Of a DNA stretch of 64,000 nucleotides, positions 36,482 through 44,400 are shown one piece after another. The position numbers were made by a program, and so were the translations under genes. The notes beneath the pieces were generated by a model. That model was not told where the DNA came from. It worked only from the letters and a program-made list of their open reading frames with translations, and ran no database searches. How positions within the stretch are numbered: position 1 is the stretch's first letter; the number at the start of each line of letters is the position of its first letter. This DNA is from Nocardioides plantarum (GTDB lineage Bacteria > Actinomycetota > Actinomycetes > Propionibacteriales > Nocardioidaceae), in NCBI RefSeq assembly GCF_006346395.1, contig NZ_VDMS01000001.1, forward strand, positions 930,001 through 994,000. Direction: 5' to 3'.

Positions 36482-36828
36482 GACCCGCCCGCTGGGACTC
36501 GGGCGGTCCGCTCGGCCACCTCGGAGCGAAGCACCCGCCGCAGGTACAGCGAGACGAGCGGCCCCACCACGGCCATGGCCACCACCAGCAGCCGCAGCAG
36601 GGGCGGGCGGTCGACGTACTGGGCCCCGTTGGCGAGGTCCCACGTGCAGGTCACCCCGGGCGGCAACCACGACCGACTCGCCTCACCGAATGCCGACGCA
36701 CCGGAGGACAGCGCGCAGTCGGTCATGTCGTCGACTCCCCACGGGGCCAGGTAGGCGACGACCAGGAGCGCGCACAGGCCCCACCCGACGAACGAGGCGT
36801 TCACCAGCCACCGACCGGGATATGTCAT
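36478..36828 (-). CDS. uncharacterised membrane protein, 116 residues
   Basis: A protein with two predicted helices: residues about 7-27 (LVNASFVGWGLCALLVVAYLA) and 76-96 (LRLLVVAMAVVGPLVSLYL). They are separated by an external-looking loop with two cysteines (DDMTDCALSSG... and GVTCTWDLANG) that could form a disulfide. The C-terminus is basic. The ATG at 36828 (MTYPGRWLVNASF) is chosen since residues before it look non-coding. Convergent overlap with the upstream small protein gene. Function unknown. Confidence 0.65.
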   Translation of the reverse strand: MTYPGRWLVNASFVGWGLCALLVVAYLAPWGVDDMTDCALSSGASAFGEASRSWLPPGVTCTWDLANGAQYVDRPPLLRLLVVAMAVVGPLVSLYLRRVLRSEVAERTARVPAGGS

Positions 36829-36883
36829 GCCAGCAGTGTCCAGGACCGCACCACGTCCGGGGCGCGGATCGGCAAGGGCACAC

Positions 36884-37420
36884 CTACGCCCAGCGGAACC
36901 TCTCGAGACCCCGGGCCCCGAGTGGGACATGGGCCACCACGACGAGCAGGAGGAGCCCCACCGCGGCACCGACCACGTTGAAGATCAGGTCGTTGACGTC
37001 GGCGACGTGACCTCCGCCGAGGAGGTGCGCGGTGACGTACTGGGTCACCTCGATGGACAGGCTGACCGCGACCGCCGCCGCCAGCGCGCGGGCCCGTGAC
37101 CACCTCGGCACGGCCAGCGACACGAGCAGCCCGACCGGCACGAAGACGACGACGTTCGTCACCGCATCGACGACCTCGTAGCCGGCCAACGGCGTGACGG
37201 AGACGAAGTCGCTCCAGCGGGGGCTGCTGGCCGGCTTGTCCGTGTAGATCGGGAACACCGTGTTGGCGACGACCCCCGCGACGTAGACCGCCATCGCGAG
37301 GGCCACCGCGGCTCGAGGCACCGTGAGCAGACCGCGGCGACGCAGGTGCCACACCCCGGCCACCACGACGCCTGCGGCCAGGGGGACGACCACCGGAAGC
37401 ACAGGGACCTCACCGAACAC
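36884..37420 (-). CDS. VanZ-like family membrane protein
   Basis: A 178-residue membrane protein with five predicted helices. The VanZ motif is present: VVVFVPVGLLVSLAVPRWSRARALAAAVAVSLSIEVTQYV, with the conserved N-x-x-x-F-x-P-x-G and S-x-x-x-E-x-x-Q, followed by ADVNDLIFNVVGAAVG (consensus D-x-x-D-x-x-x-N). VanZ itself gives low-level teicoplanin resistance; most homologues have no known role. The GTG at 37420 is the start. It stands alone between a small membrane protein gene and an MFS exporter gene. Confidence 0.9.
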   Translation of the reverse strand: MFGEVPVLPVVVPLAAGVVVAGVWHLRRRGLLTVPRAAVALAMAVYVAGVVANTVFPIYTDKPASSPRWSDFVSVTPLAGYEVVDAVTNVVVFVPVGLLVSLAVPRWSRARALAAAVAVSLSIEVTQYVTAHLLGGGHVADVNDLIFNVVGAAVGLLLLVVVAHVPLGARGLERFRWA

Positions 37421-37567
37421 CTCGAGCCACTCCGTCCTCGTTGCGCCGGCCAGCAGCCGCCGATCGGCAGCCGCCGACCAGGAGAACCCTGCCTGGCGAC
37501 AGCACCGACCACCTCGTCCTGGGGTACCGACCCACGGCCCGCGAGTACCGGCCCGTGACGTCGTCGG

Positions 37568-39046
37568 TCAGTGCGCCTCGTCGGTGTTGCGCGAGTTGGT
37601 CAGCGTGAGCGCACCCCCGGCGGCCACGAGCCCGACGACGACCGCGAGCACGGCGTACGTGATCCGCTCGCCGCGGAAGAAGGATGCGACCAGGTCGCTG
37701 CTCCACGTGCCGGCAGGGAGCTGCGTGGTCACCAGGACGGCGATCAGGGTGCCGACGACCGCGGTGCCGACGCTGGTGCCGACCTCCTGGGCGGTGTCGT
37801 TGAGCGCCGCGCCGATCGACGTCCGGTTGGCCGGCATGGCGTCGATGAGGGCGACGGCGCAGATCGTCATCACGGTGCGCAGACCGATCGTCATCACGAC
37901 CATGGCGACCGCGATGGCGGCGTACCCGTGCTCGACGCCCCACGACAGGCCGGCCATCGAGCCGGCCAGGCAGGCCGCGCCCACCAGGCAGGCGATCCGG
38001 TGGCCGAAGCGCGAGGCGAGCCACTCCGACACCGGCGTGGCGGCGATCATCGTGACGATGATCGGGAGGTTGGCCAGGCCGGCCCGCACGGGGCTCCAGC
38101 CGTAGGCGTACTGGAAGTGCAGGATCAGCCCGAACATCACACTGGCCATCGCGATCGACGTGCCGACCTGCGCGATGGCGGCCCCTCGGACGGTGCCGTT
38201 GGCGAAGAGGCCGAGGTCGAGCATCGGGGCGTCCGTACGCCGCTCGTGCCGCACGAACGCGAGGCCCGCGGCGACCGCGCCGATGATCGAGGCGAGGGTG
38301 ACCGCGGAGAGCCAGCCGTGCTCGACGCCACTGGTCAGCGACCAGCAGGCCAGGCCGATCGTGGTGATGCTGAGCAGGGCGCCGGGCAGGTCGAGCCGGT
38401 CCGGGGTGAGGTCCTCGGGACGGTCGGCCGGTACGCCGAGGCGGACCCCGACGAACGCGACGAGCGCGATCGGGGCGTTGACGACGAGCAGCCACTCCCA
38501 GCTGACGTGGGCGAGCGCCGTACCGCCGAGCAGGGGGCCCAGGACGAACCCGGACATGCCGACGACGATCATCACCGTCATGGCGCGCATCCGCAGCGCC
38601 TTGTCGTCGAAGAGCCGGAAGACCAGCGAGTTGGTGATCGGCGCCATCGCCGCGGCCGCGACACCGAGGGCGGCGCGCAGCCCGATCAGCTCCCCGGGGC
38701 TCGAGACGGCGACGACGGCCAGGCTCAGCGTGCCGAACACGGCGAGGCCGACCAGCAGCACGCGCCGGCGTCCGAACCGGTCGGCGATCGACCCCGCGGT
38801 CAGCAGCAGGCCCCCGAAGGTCAGCGAGTAGGCGCCGGTGACCCACTGCAGCGACGTCGTACCGCCACCGAGGTCGCGTCCGATGGTCGGCAGCGCGATC
38901 GACAGCAGCGTGTTGTCGACCATCTCGACGAAGAAGGCCAAGCACAGCGCGGCCATCGGGATCCACGCGGCGCGCAGGGACGGATAGGTGTGCGTCGTGG
39001 CTGGCTGGCCGGACGTGGTGGGTGTGGTGGGTGTCGTGGCAGTCAT
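37568..39046 (-). CDS. MFS drug exporter, DHA2 (14-helix) family
   Basis: A 492-residue proton-driven exporter with 14 predicted helices. The DHA2 signature motifs are visible: LCLAFFVEMVDNTLLSIALPTIGRDL in helix 1, LLLTAGSIADRFGRRRVLLVGL between helices 2 and 3, and VLGPLLGGTALAHVSWEWLLVVNAPI (motif C, GxxxGPxxGG) in helix 5. Such proteins export antiseptics, dyes or antibiotics. The T/P-rich N-terminus (TATTPTTPTTSGQPATTHT) is low in complexity. Three 11-bp direct repeats lie 62-94 bases upstream of the ATG at 39046 and probably bind a regulator that is encoded elsewhere. Confidence 0.92.
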   Translation of the reverse strand: MTATTPTTPTTSGQPATTHTYPSLRAAWIPMAALCLAFFVEMVDNTLLSIALPTIGRDLGGGTTSLQWVTGAYSLTFGGLLLTAGSIADRFGRRRVLLVGLAVFGTLSLAVVAVSSPGELIGLRAALGVAAAAMAPITNSLVFRLFDDKALRMRAMTVMIVVGMSGFVLGPLLGGTALAHVSWEWLLVVNAPIALVAFVGVRLGVPADRPEDLTPDRLDLPGALLSITTIGLACWSLTSGVEHGWLSAVTLASIIGAVAAGLAFVRHERRTDAPMLDLGLFANGTVRGAAIAQVGTSIAMASVMFGLILHFQYAYGWSPVRAGLANLPIIVTMIAATPVSEWLASRFGHRIACLVGAACLAGSMAGLSWGVEHGYAAIAVAMVVMTIGLRTVMTICAVALIDAMPANRTSIGAALNDTAQEVGTSVGTAVVGTLIAVLVTTQLPAGTWSSDLVASFFRGERITYAVLAVVVGLVAAGGALTLTNSRNTDEAH

Positions 39047-39107
39047 GGTGGCCTCCTGGCGTACGGCGCTCGGGTTCCGAGCACGAGCAGACCGTAGGAA
39101 GCGGCAC

Positions 39108-39140
39108 TTTCACGCCGGCTTCACGTCGGCTTCACGGGTT
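39108..39140. promoter_or_regulatory. three 11-bp direct repeats (PhoP- or SARP-type operator)
   Basis: Three units stand head to tail: TTTCACGCCGG, CTTCACGTCGG, CTTCACGGGTT. The conserved part is TTCACG with a period of exactly 11 bp. This is the geometry of Streptomyces PHO boxes (GTTCACC-type units) and of SARP activator sites. It lies between the MFS gene (minus strand) and the VOC gene (plus strand), so it could serve either. Confidence 0.6.
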
Positions 39141-39229
39141 CGTCCGTGGTGAGTGCCGAGAACCCCGGCGTCGACGGGGCGACAGGTGCGACAGGTGCGC
39201 GAACGCGGCACACGGCGCAGGATGCACCC

Positions 39230-39670
39230 ATGGCACACATCACGCGGTTCGACCACGTCGGGATCACGGTCGCGGACCTCGACACGGTGACGGCGTTCTT
39301 CGTCGGGCTGGGACTCGAGGTCGAGGGACGTCAGTACGTCGAGGGCGACTTCCTCGACACCGTCATCGGCATCCCCGGCTCGCGGACCGAGATCGTGATG
39401 CTGACCTCGCCCGAGGGCGGAGCCAAGATCGAGCTGTCGAGCTTCGTCCGCCCCGGCCACCAGCCGGGCTCGCCCACCGCGGCGGCGACCGAGCTCGGGC
39501 TGCGCAACGTGTGCTTCGAGGTCGACGACCTGCCGACCGTCCTCGACGGGCTGGCGGCGGACGGGTACGGCCTGGTCGGTGGGCTCGGAGAGTACGAGGA
39601 CGTGTGGCGGATGGCCTACGTCCGCGGGCCCGAGGGTCTCATCGTGTCGCTGGCGGAGCGGATCGGCTGA
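39230..39670 (+). CDS. VOC family (glyoxalase/bleomycin resistance fold) protein
   Basis: A 146-residue protein of the vicinal oxygen chelate superfamily. The N-terminal half starts HITRFDHVGITVADLDTVTAFFVGLGLEVEG, with the first metal-site histidine. Later come TEIVMLTSPEGGAKIELSSF, NVCFEVDDLPTVLDGLAADG and VRGPEGLIVSLAER, the last with the final metal-site glutamate. Members are lyases, dioxygenases or antibiotic-binding proteins, and the substrate is not predictable. The ATG at 39230 gives MAHITRFDHVG, the family start; the open frame upstream covers the operator region. Confidence 0.9.
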   Translation: MAHITRFDHVGITVADLDTVTAFFVGLGLEVEGRQYVEGDFLDTVIGIPGSRTEIVMLTSPEGGAKIELSSFVRPGHQPGSPTAAATELGLRNVCFEVDDLPTVLDGLAADGYGLVGGLGEYEDVWRMAYVRGPEGLIVSLAERIG

Positions 39671-39698
39671 CCTCTGCCACGGGCCTCGACGACCCCGA

Positions 39699-39739
39699 CG
39701 ACGGCCCTGCCGACGGCCCTGCCGACGGCCCTGCCGACG
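39699..39739. repeat. 12-bp tandem repeat in the VOC-arr spacer
   Basis: Three exact copies of CGACGGCCCTGC (39699-39734) plus a 5-base fourth. It lies in the 157-base spacer between the convergent VOC and arr genes. In the arr reading frame, past the arr stop, the region is open and would encode repeated S-A-G-P after LVLVLCHPGADTDTAEKLALLGS, but I see no good start, so I do not call it a gene. The repeat may form a GC-rich hairpin region that ends both convergent transcripts. Confidence 0.75.
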
Positions 39740-39827
39740 TGAGCGAGCCCAGCAGTGCCAGCTTCTCGGCGGTGTCGGTATCGGCGCCCGGGTGGCAGAG
39801 GACCAGCACGAGGCCGTCGCGGGCTGA

Positions 39828-40280
39828 TCAGTCGAAGATGACGTCACGCCCCTCGGCCCGCAGGCGCTCCAGGTTGTCCAGCATCGTCTGGAGCACCTCG
39901 GACGGGTGTCCCTCCCAGTCCTCGACCTCGCCGACCACGCGCAGCGGCTCGCGGCTCCGGTAGGACCGGGTGGGGTTGCCGGGGAACTTCTTGTCGGTCA
40001 CGTTGGGGTCGTCCTCGAAGGGGCCGGCCGGCTCCACGACGTAGATGCGCCCACGTCCCTCGATGCCGCCCAGGGCGGTCGCCAGCTCGGCACCCCAGAC
40101 CGCGGTCTCGAGGACCGAGGTGAAGTAGACGTGGTGCAGCACCCGCCCCTCCTGGAAGTTGGAGCCGAAGCCGGGCACCAGCTCGTCGCCCGGAGCAAGG
40201 GCGGCCTTGGTGCCGTGGAAGAACGGCCCCGCCACGTGGTCGTGGCTCTCGAAGGTCACCGGGACGTCGTCATCGCTCAT
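39828..40280 (-). CDS. arr: rifampin ADP-ribosyltransferase
   Basis: A 150-residue Arr enzyme, which inactivates rifamycins by ADP-ribosylation from NAD+. The family pattern is intact from GPFFHGTKAALAPGDELVPGFGSNF through VYFTSVLETAVWGAELA and GRGRIYVVEPAGPFEDDPN to FPGNPTRSYRSREPLRVVGEV. It keeps the His, Tyr and Asp residues of the H-Y-D triad. The length is right (about 140-150). The ATG at 40280 (MSDDDVPVTFESHDH) is used. It lies 34 bases from an ISL3 remnant, which raises the chance that it was acquired, although its GC content is that of the host. Confidence 0.95.
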   Translation of the reverse strand: MSDDDVPVTFESHDHVAGPFFHGTKAALAPGDELVPGFGSNFQEGRVLHHVYFTSVLETAVWGAELATALGGIEGRGRIYVVEPAGPFEDDPNVTDKKFPGNPTRSYRSREPLRVVGEVEDWEGHPSEVLQTMLDNLERLRAEGRDVIFD

Positions 40281-40313
40281 GCCCCGACCATGCCCGACTC
40301 CACCGGGATCCGG

Positions 40314-40521
40314 CGAGGGCGCCTCAGGCGACGAGCCGACGAGGCGCTTGCCTACTTCGAGTGCCCCGGCACCGGCAACGGACCGATTCGAGGCAATCAA
40401 CGGCAGACTCGAGCATCTGCGCGGATCGGCCCTCGGGTTCCGCAACCTGGCCAACTACGTCGCCAGGAGCCTGCTCGAGTCCGGAGGCTTCAGACCGCGA
40501 CTCCCCCGGGTTGTAAGAGCC
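40314..40521 (+). pseudogene. ISL3 family transposase remnant (C-terminus only, frameshifted)
   Basis: In one frame the DNA encodes RGRLRRRADEALAYFECPGT and GNGP. After one extra base (near 40390) the next frame continues EAINGRLEHLRGSALGFRNL, then ANYVARSLLESGGFRPRL. Together these match the last 65 or so residues of ISL3-family transposases, whose DDE-domain end reads NGPTEAINGRLEHLRGSALGFRN. The frame is broken by a single insertion and everything upstream is gone. After the coding end, GGTTGTAAGAGCC (40509-40521) resembles the right terminal inverted repeat of ISL3 elements. The 350-base gap between arr and the next gene is mostly this remnant. Confidence 0.88.
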
Positions 40522-40630
40522 AGAATTCTCCCTTTTCCAACGCGCCGCTTCGTCGCGACATACGCTCCCACTACTTGTCCGCACGCCAGTGCTGGACCAT
40601 TGTGGCGCAGTCGCGCATGAGGGCAGAAAC

Positions 40631-41587
40631 GTGAACAACACCAGGAAAATGGCTGTCTTGGGCATTGCGCTCACTGCTGCAGGGGGTGTCAACCTATCGG
40701 CGTCTCCGGTGTCAGCCATGTCGGCTCCCGTCGTGGCCGCCGCCGCTTCGAGCGAGCCGGTGACGACGACGACATTGGACGCGTCTGGGAACTACGTCAC
40801 CACGTGGGCCTTCGAAGGGTCTACAGCGGAGGTAGTGGGTCCGATTCCGATGATGATCGAACAAGCGATCGTTCCTGCAGCCGACGGGGAGTCTGTCGCA
40901 GTCAGTGCGACGGTCGAGCCGATCGACAACGTCGCTCCTGACGCACGCGCCGCCCACACCTCGGGAGGCGCGCACAGGAAGGTGAGCCGAGCGGCTTCCG
41001 GGGACTTCGGATGCGGAGGCACCGCACCTCTCGTGGCGTGGCCCTTCAAGGGGACGGTCAAGGACTGGGGCACGTACGCCGGCTCCGTGTACCTGTGTCG
41101 TGACTCCACAAGCTCCACGAAGGCTTATGTGATCGACAAGCAGATCATGACCGCACGCGGTTACGACGGCTTGTTCACAGACACGGTTCCGGACACATTT
41201 TGGGTCCAGGCACATGCCCACGACCACATCCAGGCGGGCGTGCTGGACTGGAAGCCCAACACCAACAAGAGTGACAGCAATGGCTGCACCTCCTATGACA
41301 TCACCCTCGCTGGGGCAGTAGCCGAAGCCTCGACTACCGCCCAGGTGTGTGACGGCACGACCTCACCGATCTCCCCTCACTCGATTACCTACAAGGGTGT
41401 GCCGAGCGTCAGCCACGGATCGAAGTTCGAAGGGAACAACCTCTTCATGGAGGGCGACACTCCTTACACCATCAAGAACCTCGGATACCGACAGGCAAAG
41501 AGGTACAGCGCCTCCAACCCGTACCGCAATTTCGTGGCTCACACCGGCTATCGTTTCGAGATCGACTTCGATAAGGTCCCCGAGTAA
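40631..41587 (+). CDS. uncharacterised secreted protein in AT-richer island
   Basis: A 318-residue exported protein starting at GTG 40631 (VNNTRKMAVLGIALTAAGGV...SASPVSA), whose first 28 residues form a signal peptide. The mature part is T/S/A-rich and then has FGCGGTAPLVAWPFKGTVKDWGTYAGSVYLCRDS and NGCTSYDITLAGAVAEASTTAQVCDGT, that is four to five cysteines likely paired in disulfides. A C-terminal H/Y/F-rich segment ends HTGYRFEIDFDKVPE. No family recognised. GC content and codon use (more A/T third positions) differ clearly from the rest of the window, and the gene follows the ISL3 end by about 110 bases, so it was probably acquired. The next gene may be a partner. Confidence 0.75.
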   Translation: MNNTRKMAVLGIALTAAGGVNLSASPVSAMSAPVVAAAASSEPVTTTTLDASGNYVTTWAFEGSTAEVVGPIPMMIEQAIVPAADGESVAVSATVEPIDNVAPDARAAHTSGGAHRKVSRAASGDFGCGGTAPLVAWPFKGTVKDWGTYAGSVYLCRDSTSSTKAYVIDKQIMTARGYDGLFTDTVPDTFWVQAHAHDHIQAGVLDWKPNTNKSDSNGCTSYDITLAGAVAEASTTAQVCDGTTSPISPHSITYKGVPSVSHGSKFEGNNLFMEGDTPYTIKNLGYRQAKRYSASNPYRNFVAHTGYRFEIDFDKVPE

Positions 41588-41601
41588 TCGAGTGATCACA
41601 C

Positions 41602-42009
41602 ATGGAGGATCACGTGCTTGCTGGCCCGTCAGCTGATCTGCGAAAGACATGGGTATCGGCGAACAGCTGGTGGGCGTCCTCTGCCCGGCGCCGCGAAGCC
41701 CGGGTACTTCTCGCTGGCCTCGTGCTGGGGCTCTTGATCTTCGCCGCAGTAGGTTGGACCTCCTCCTACCTCGAACAACGAACCAGCGAAGTGGTCACCG
41801 TCACACAAGTGTTCCAGTACGACTCCTCCCGCGTCTGCGTCCGCAGGTCCAGTGGTGAGGAGGAGTGCGGCAACTTTGTTGGTGCGAGTAGCGAGATCTC
41901 GACATCGCTGCTGGAAGTCGGACAGGAACTGCGAGTGCATCGCGAGGAGACGACCGTGGACGGCACTGATCTGCTCTTGTTCTACGGCCTCCACCAAGGG
42001 ACTGAGTAG
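41602..42009 (+). CDS. uncharacterised single-pass membrane protein in AT-richer island
   Basis: A 135-residue protein with a basic pre-segment (SSARRREAR), one membrane helix at about residues 34-52 (VLLAGLVLGLLIFAAVGWT) and an outside domain of about 75 residues. That domain has two cysteines near each other (SRVCVRRSSGEEECGNF). The residues VTQVFQYDSSRVCVRRSSGE...LLEVGQELRVHRE look like a small beta-barrel, but I assign no family. It starts 14 bases after the secreted protein gene and shares its lower GC content, so the two are probably one operon and may be exported together. Confidence 0.65.
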   Translation: MEDHVLAGPSADLRKTWVSANSWWASSARRREARVLLAGLVLGLLIFAAVGWTSSYLEQRTSEVVTVTQVFQYDSSRVCVRRSSGEEECGNFVGASSEISTSLLEVGQELRVHREETTVDGTDLLLFYGLHQGTE

Positions 42010-42027
42010 CCCCCTGGTCGTTGCCTC

Positions 42028-42123
42028 TCAGCGCGCCTCCTCGTAGGTGTCGGCCTCGACGTTCCACTCGTGCGCGTCGGCGTCTGTCTGGCCGTCGGAA
42101 CGGGATCGAGGGCGGAGCTCCAC
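42028..42123 (-). other. short coding-like fragment, possible gene end
   Basis: The 296-base spacer 42010-42305 holds no convincing gene. On the minus strand a 31-codon frame from GTG 42123 ends in DADAHEWNVEADTYEEAR before TGA. The acidic, well-formed C-terminal residues look like the tail of a real protein whose upstream part is missing. On the plus strand the phrase VEGVVELDFLRQVVRLVGPD (about 42170-42230) also looks coding-like but has no proper start. Both may be debris at the right edge of the acquired island. Confidence 0.3.
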
Positions 42124-42305
42124 GCTGTCACCGCATGACCGGGATCGCCCATACGCCGCGTCGCGTGTCGAAGGCGTCGTCGAGCTGGACTTCCTGCGTC
42201 AGGTCGTCCGCCTCGTCGGCCCGGATCGATGGCGCGGTGTCGTCGAGGTAGGTCGGGAGGACGTGAGCTTCTCAGACTGCTCGTCGCGGCCTGGCCGCGG
42301 GATGC

Positions 42306-44093
42306 TCAGCCGGACTTCTTCACGGCCCACTCGCGCACGCGGTCGATGCGGGCGCGCAGCTGCTCGGCGTTGGAGATGGCGGCGGCCGGACCGCCGCACT
42401 CCTTGCGCAGCGCGGCGTGGGTGACGCCGTGGGGCTGGCCGGTGCGGTGGTACCACGCGGCGACCAGCCCGTTGAGCTCGCGACGCAGTACGGCGAGCTG
42501 CTCGTGGGTGGAGACCTGGGCGACCGTGTCGGGCGGGTTGCCGGCCGCAGCAGCCGCCTGGTGGCGCGCCTTCTGGGCCTTGGCGCTGTCGGACTGGCGC
42601 TGCTGGAGCAGCTCCTTCATCTGCGAGGGCTCGAGCAGGCCGGGGATGCCGAGGAAGTCCATCTCCTCCTCCGAGCCGTAGGCGTCACCCTCGTAGAGCA
42701 CGTGGTCGAAGGTGGCCTCGGAGCCCAACGCCTCGAAGGGCAGGCCCTCGAGCTCGGACGAGGCGGCCTCGCCGGCGTTGGCCTCGGCGAGCAGGTCGTT
42801 CTCCGCGGCGTAGATGTCGGTCTCGTCGATGACCCGGCGGCCGAGCACGTGGTCGCGCTCGACCTCCATCTCGGAGGCGTGACCGAGCAGCACCGGCACC
42901 GACGGCAGGAAGATCGAGGCGGTCTCGCCGCGCGAGCGTGCCCGCACGAAGCGGCCGATCGCCTGGGCGAAGAACAGCGGCGTCGAGATCGTGGTGGCGA
43001 ACACCCCGACGGCCAGGCGCGGCACGTCGACGCCCTCGGACACCATCCTCACCGCGACCAGCCAGCGCTTGTCGCTGGCGGTGAACTCGGTGATCTTCTT
43101 CGAGGCGGCCTTCTCGTCCGAGAGCACCACGGTCGGCGCCTCGCCGGTCACCGTGCGCAGGATCTTGGCGTAGGCCCGCGCGGTGTCCTGGTCGGTCGCG
43201 ATCACCATGCCGCCCGCGTCGGGGACGTGGCGGCGTACCTCGCTGAGCCGCTTGTCGGCCGCCGCCAGCACCGTGGGGATCCACGAGCCGGCCGGGTCGA
43301 GCGCGGTGCGCAGGGCCTGGTTGGTCATGTCCTTGGTCAGCGGCTCGCCCAGGCGCGCCGCGATCTCGTCGCCGGCGCGCGTGCGCCACGACATCTCCCC
43401 GGAGTAGGCCAGGAACAGCACCGGGCGCACGACGTGGTCGGCCAGCGCGTGGGCGTAGCCATAGGTGTAGTCGGCCACCGAGCGAGGTACGCCGTCGACC
43501 CCGGGCGCGTAGGTGACGAACGGGATCGGGTTGACGTCGGAGCGGAACGGCGTACCGGTCAGGGCCAGCCGCTTGGCCGCCGGCTCGAACGCCTCGCGCA
43601 CCCCGTCACCCCACGAGAGCGCGTCGCCGGCGTGGTGCACCTCGTCGAGGATGACCAGCGTCTTGAACCGCTCGGTGCGGATGCGCAGCGCGAGCGGGTT
43701 GACCGCGACACCGGCGTAGGTGACCGCGATGCCGAGGAAGTCGCTGGAGATCTTGCCCTTGCCGGCCGAGTAGGTCGGGTCGAGCGGGATGCCGGCTCGC
43801 GCGGCGGCCTCGGCCCACTGCAGCTTGAGGTGCTCGGTCGGCGCGACCACCACGACGCGGTCGATGATCCGGCGTCCGATGAGCTCGGAGGCCACCGACA
43901 GCGCGAACGTCGTCTTGCCCGCGCCCGGCGTCGCCACCGCGAGGTAGTCGCGCGGCAGCCGCTCGAGGTAGTCCTTCATCGCCGCCGTCTGCCACGCCCG
44001 CAGCGAGGGGGCGGTGCCCCAGGCCGCGCGCTCGGGCCAGGCCGGGGTGAGGGCTGGCGTCAGGTGCGGGTCAGGGTCGTGACCCGAACTCAC
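42306..44093 (-). CDS. DEAD/DEAH-box superfamily 2 helicase
   Basis: A 595-residue SF2 helicase. Motif I is VATPGAGKTTFAL at about residues 52-64, motif Ia is VVVAPTEHLKLQW, motif II is VILDEVHHAGD, motif III is LALTGTPFRSD, and the C-terminal RecA domain has VVLSDEKAASKKI, VAVRMVSEGVDVPRLAVGVFAT and FFAQAIGRFVRA (motif VI). The last 150 residues are helical and acidic with no known domain. This XPB/RAD25-like helicase next to DUF3039 is a conserved actinobacterial pair. The exact job in DNA repair or RNA handling is not known. GTG 44093 overlaps the DUF3039 stop by four bases, so they are co-translated. Confidence 0.92.
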   Translation of the reverse strand: MSSGHDPDPHLTPALTPAWPERAAWGTAPSLRAWQTAAMKDYLERLPRDYLAVATPGAGKTTFALSVASELIGRRIIDRVVVVAPTEHLKLQWAEAAARAGIPLDPTYSAGKGKISSDFLGIAVTYAGVAVNPLALRIRTERFKTLVILDEVHHAGDALSWGDGVREAFEPAAKRLALTGTPFRSDVNPIPFVTYAPGVDGVPRSVADYTYGYAHALADHVVRPVLFLAYSGEMSWRTRAGDEIAARLGEPLTKDMTNQALRTALDPAGSWIPTVLAAADKRLSEVRRHVPDAGGMVIATDQDTARAYAKILRTVTGEAPTVVLSDEKAASKKITEFTASDKRWLVAVRMVSEGVDVPRLAVGVFATTISTPLFFAQAIGRFVRARSRGETASIFLPSVPVLLGHASEMEVERDHVLGRRVIDETDIYAAENDLLAEANAGEAASSELEGLPFEALGSEATFDHVLYEGDAYGSEEEMDFLGIPGLLEPSQMKELLQQRQSDSAKAQKARHQAAAAAGNPPDTVAQVSTHEQLAVLRRELNGLVAAWYHRTGQPHGVTHAALRKECGGPAAAISNAEQLRARIDRVREWAVKKSG

Positions 44094-44359
44094 TTATCGT
44101 CGCCCGAGTCGTCCTTGAACTTCTCCCAGGCGTCCTTGCAGTCCGGGCAGACCGGGAACTTCTCCGGCGCCCGGCTCGGCACCCAGACCTTGCCGCACAG
44201 CGCGACGACGGGCGTGCCCATCACCATCGCCTCGGTGAGCTTGTCCTTCTCGACGTAGTGCGAGAACCGCTCGTGGTCGCCCTCGTCGGTCGGGATCGTG
44301 CGCTCGTCCTCGCGGACCTTGGTGTCGGTGGACGAGCCGAAGCCGAAGGGAGGAGCCAT
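44090..44359 (-). CDS. DUF3039 domain protein
   Basis: An 89-residue protein of the actinobacterial DUF3039 family. It has a D/E-rich N-terminal part (TKVREDERTIPTDEGDHERFSHYVEKDKLTEA) and a C-terminal zinc-ribbon-like segment VVALCGKVWVPSRAPEKFPVCPDCKDAW, whose cysteines could bind one metal. The function is unknown. It precedes the SF2 helicase with a four-base GTGA overlap, and this pairing suggests that it is a cofactor of the helicase. ATG 44359 is preceded by AGGAG-like bases. The frame is open much further upstream, but that part covers the next gene. Confidence 0.9.
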   Translation of the reverse strand: MAPPFGFGSSTDTKVREDERTIPTDEGDHERFSHYVEKDKLTEAMVMGTPVVALCGKVWVPSRAPEKFPVCPDCKDAWEKFKDDSGDDK

Positions 44360-44400
44360 GCCGGCAAGTCTAGACGGGCTCGGCCCGACCACCCAGTCGG

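Noticed and set aside
39110..39847. Minus-strand frame with RRQGRRQGRRQG repeats
   Set aside because: The repeats come from the 12-bp tandem repeat, and the rest is antisense to the VOC gene.
40281..40630. Rifamycin-associated element (RAE) upstream of arr
   Set aside because: I looked for the GGGGCTTGCGGCAAG-type palindrome known upstream of such genes and did not find it.
42199..42456. Small minus-strand frame overlapping the helicase end
   Set aside because: Out of frame with the helicase and without coding character or ribosome site.
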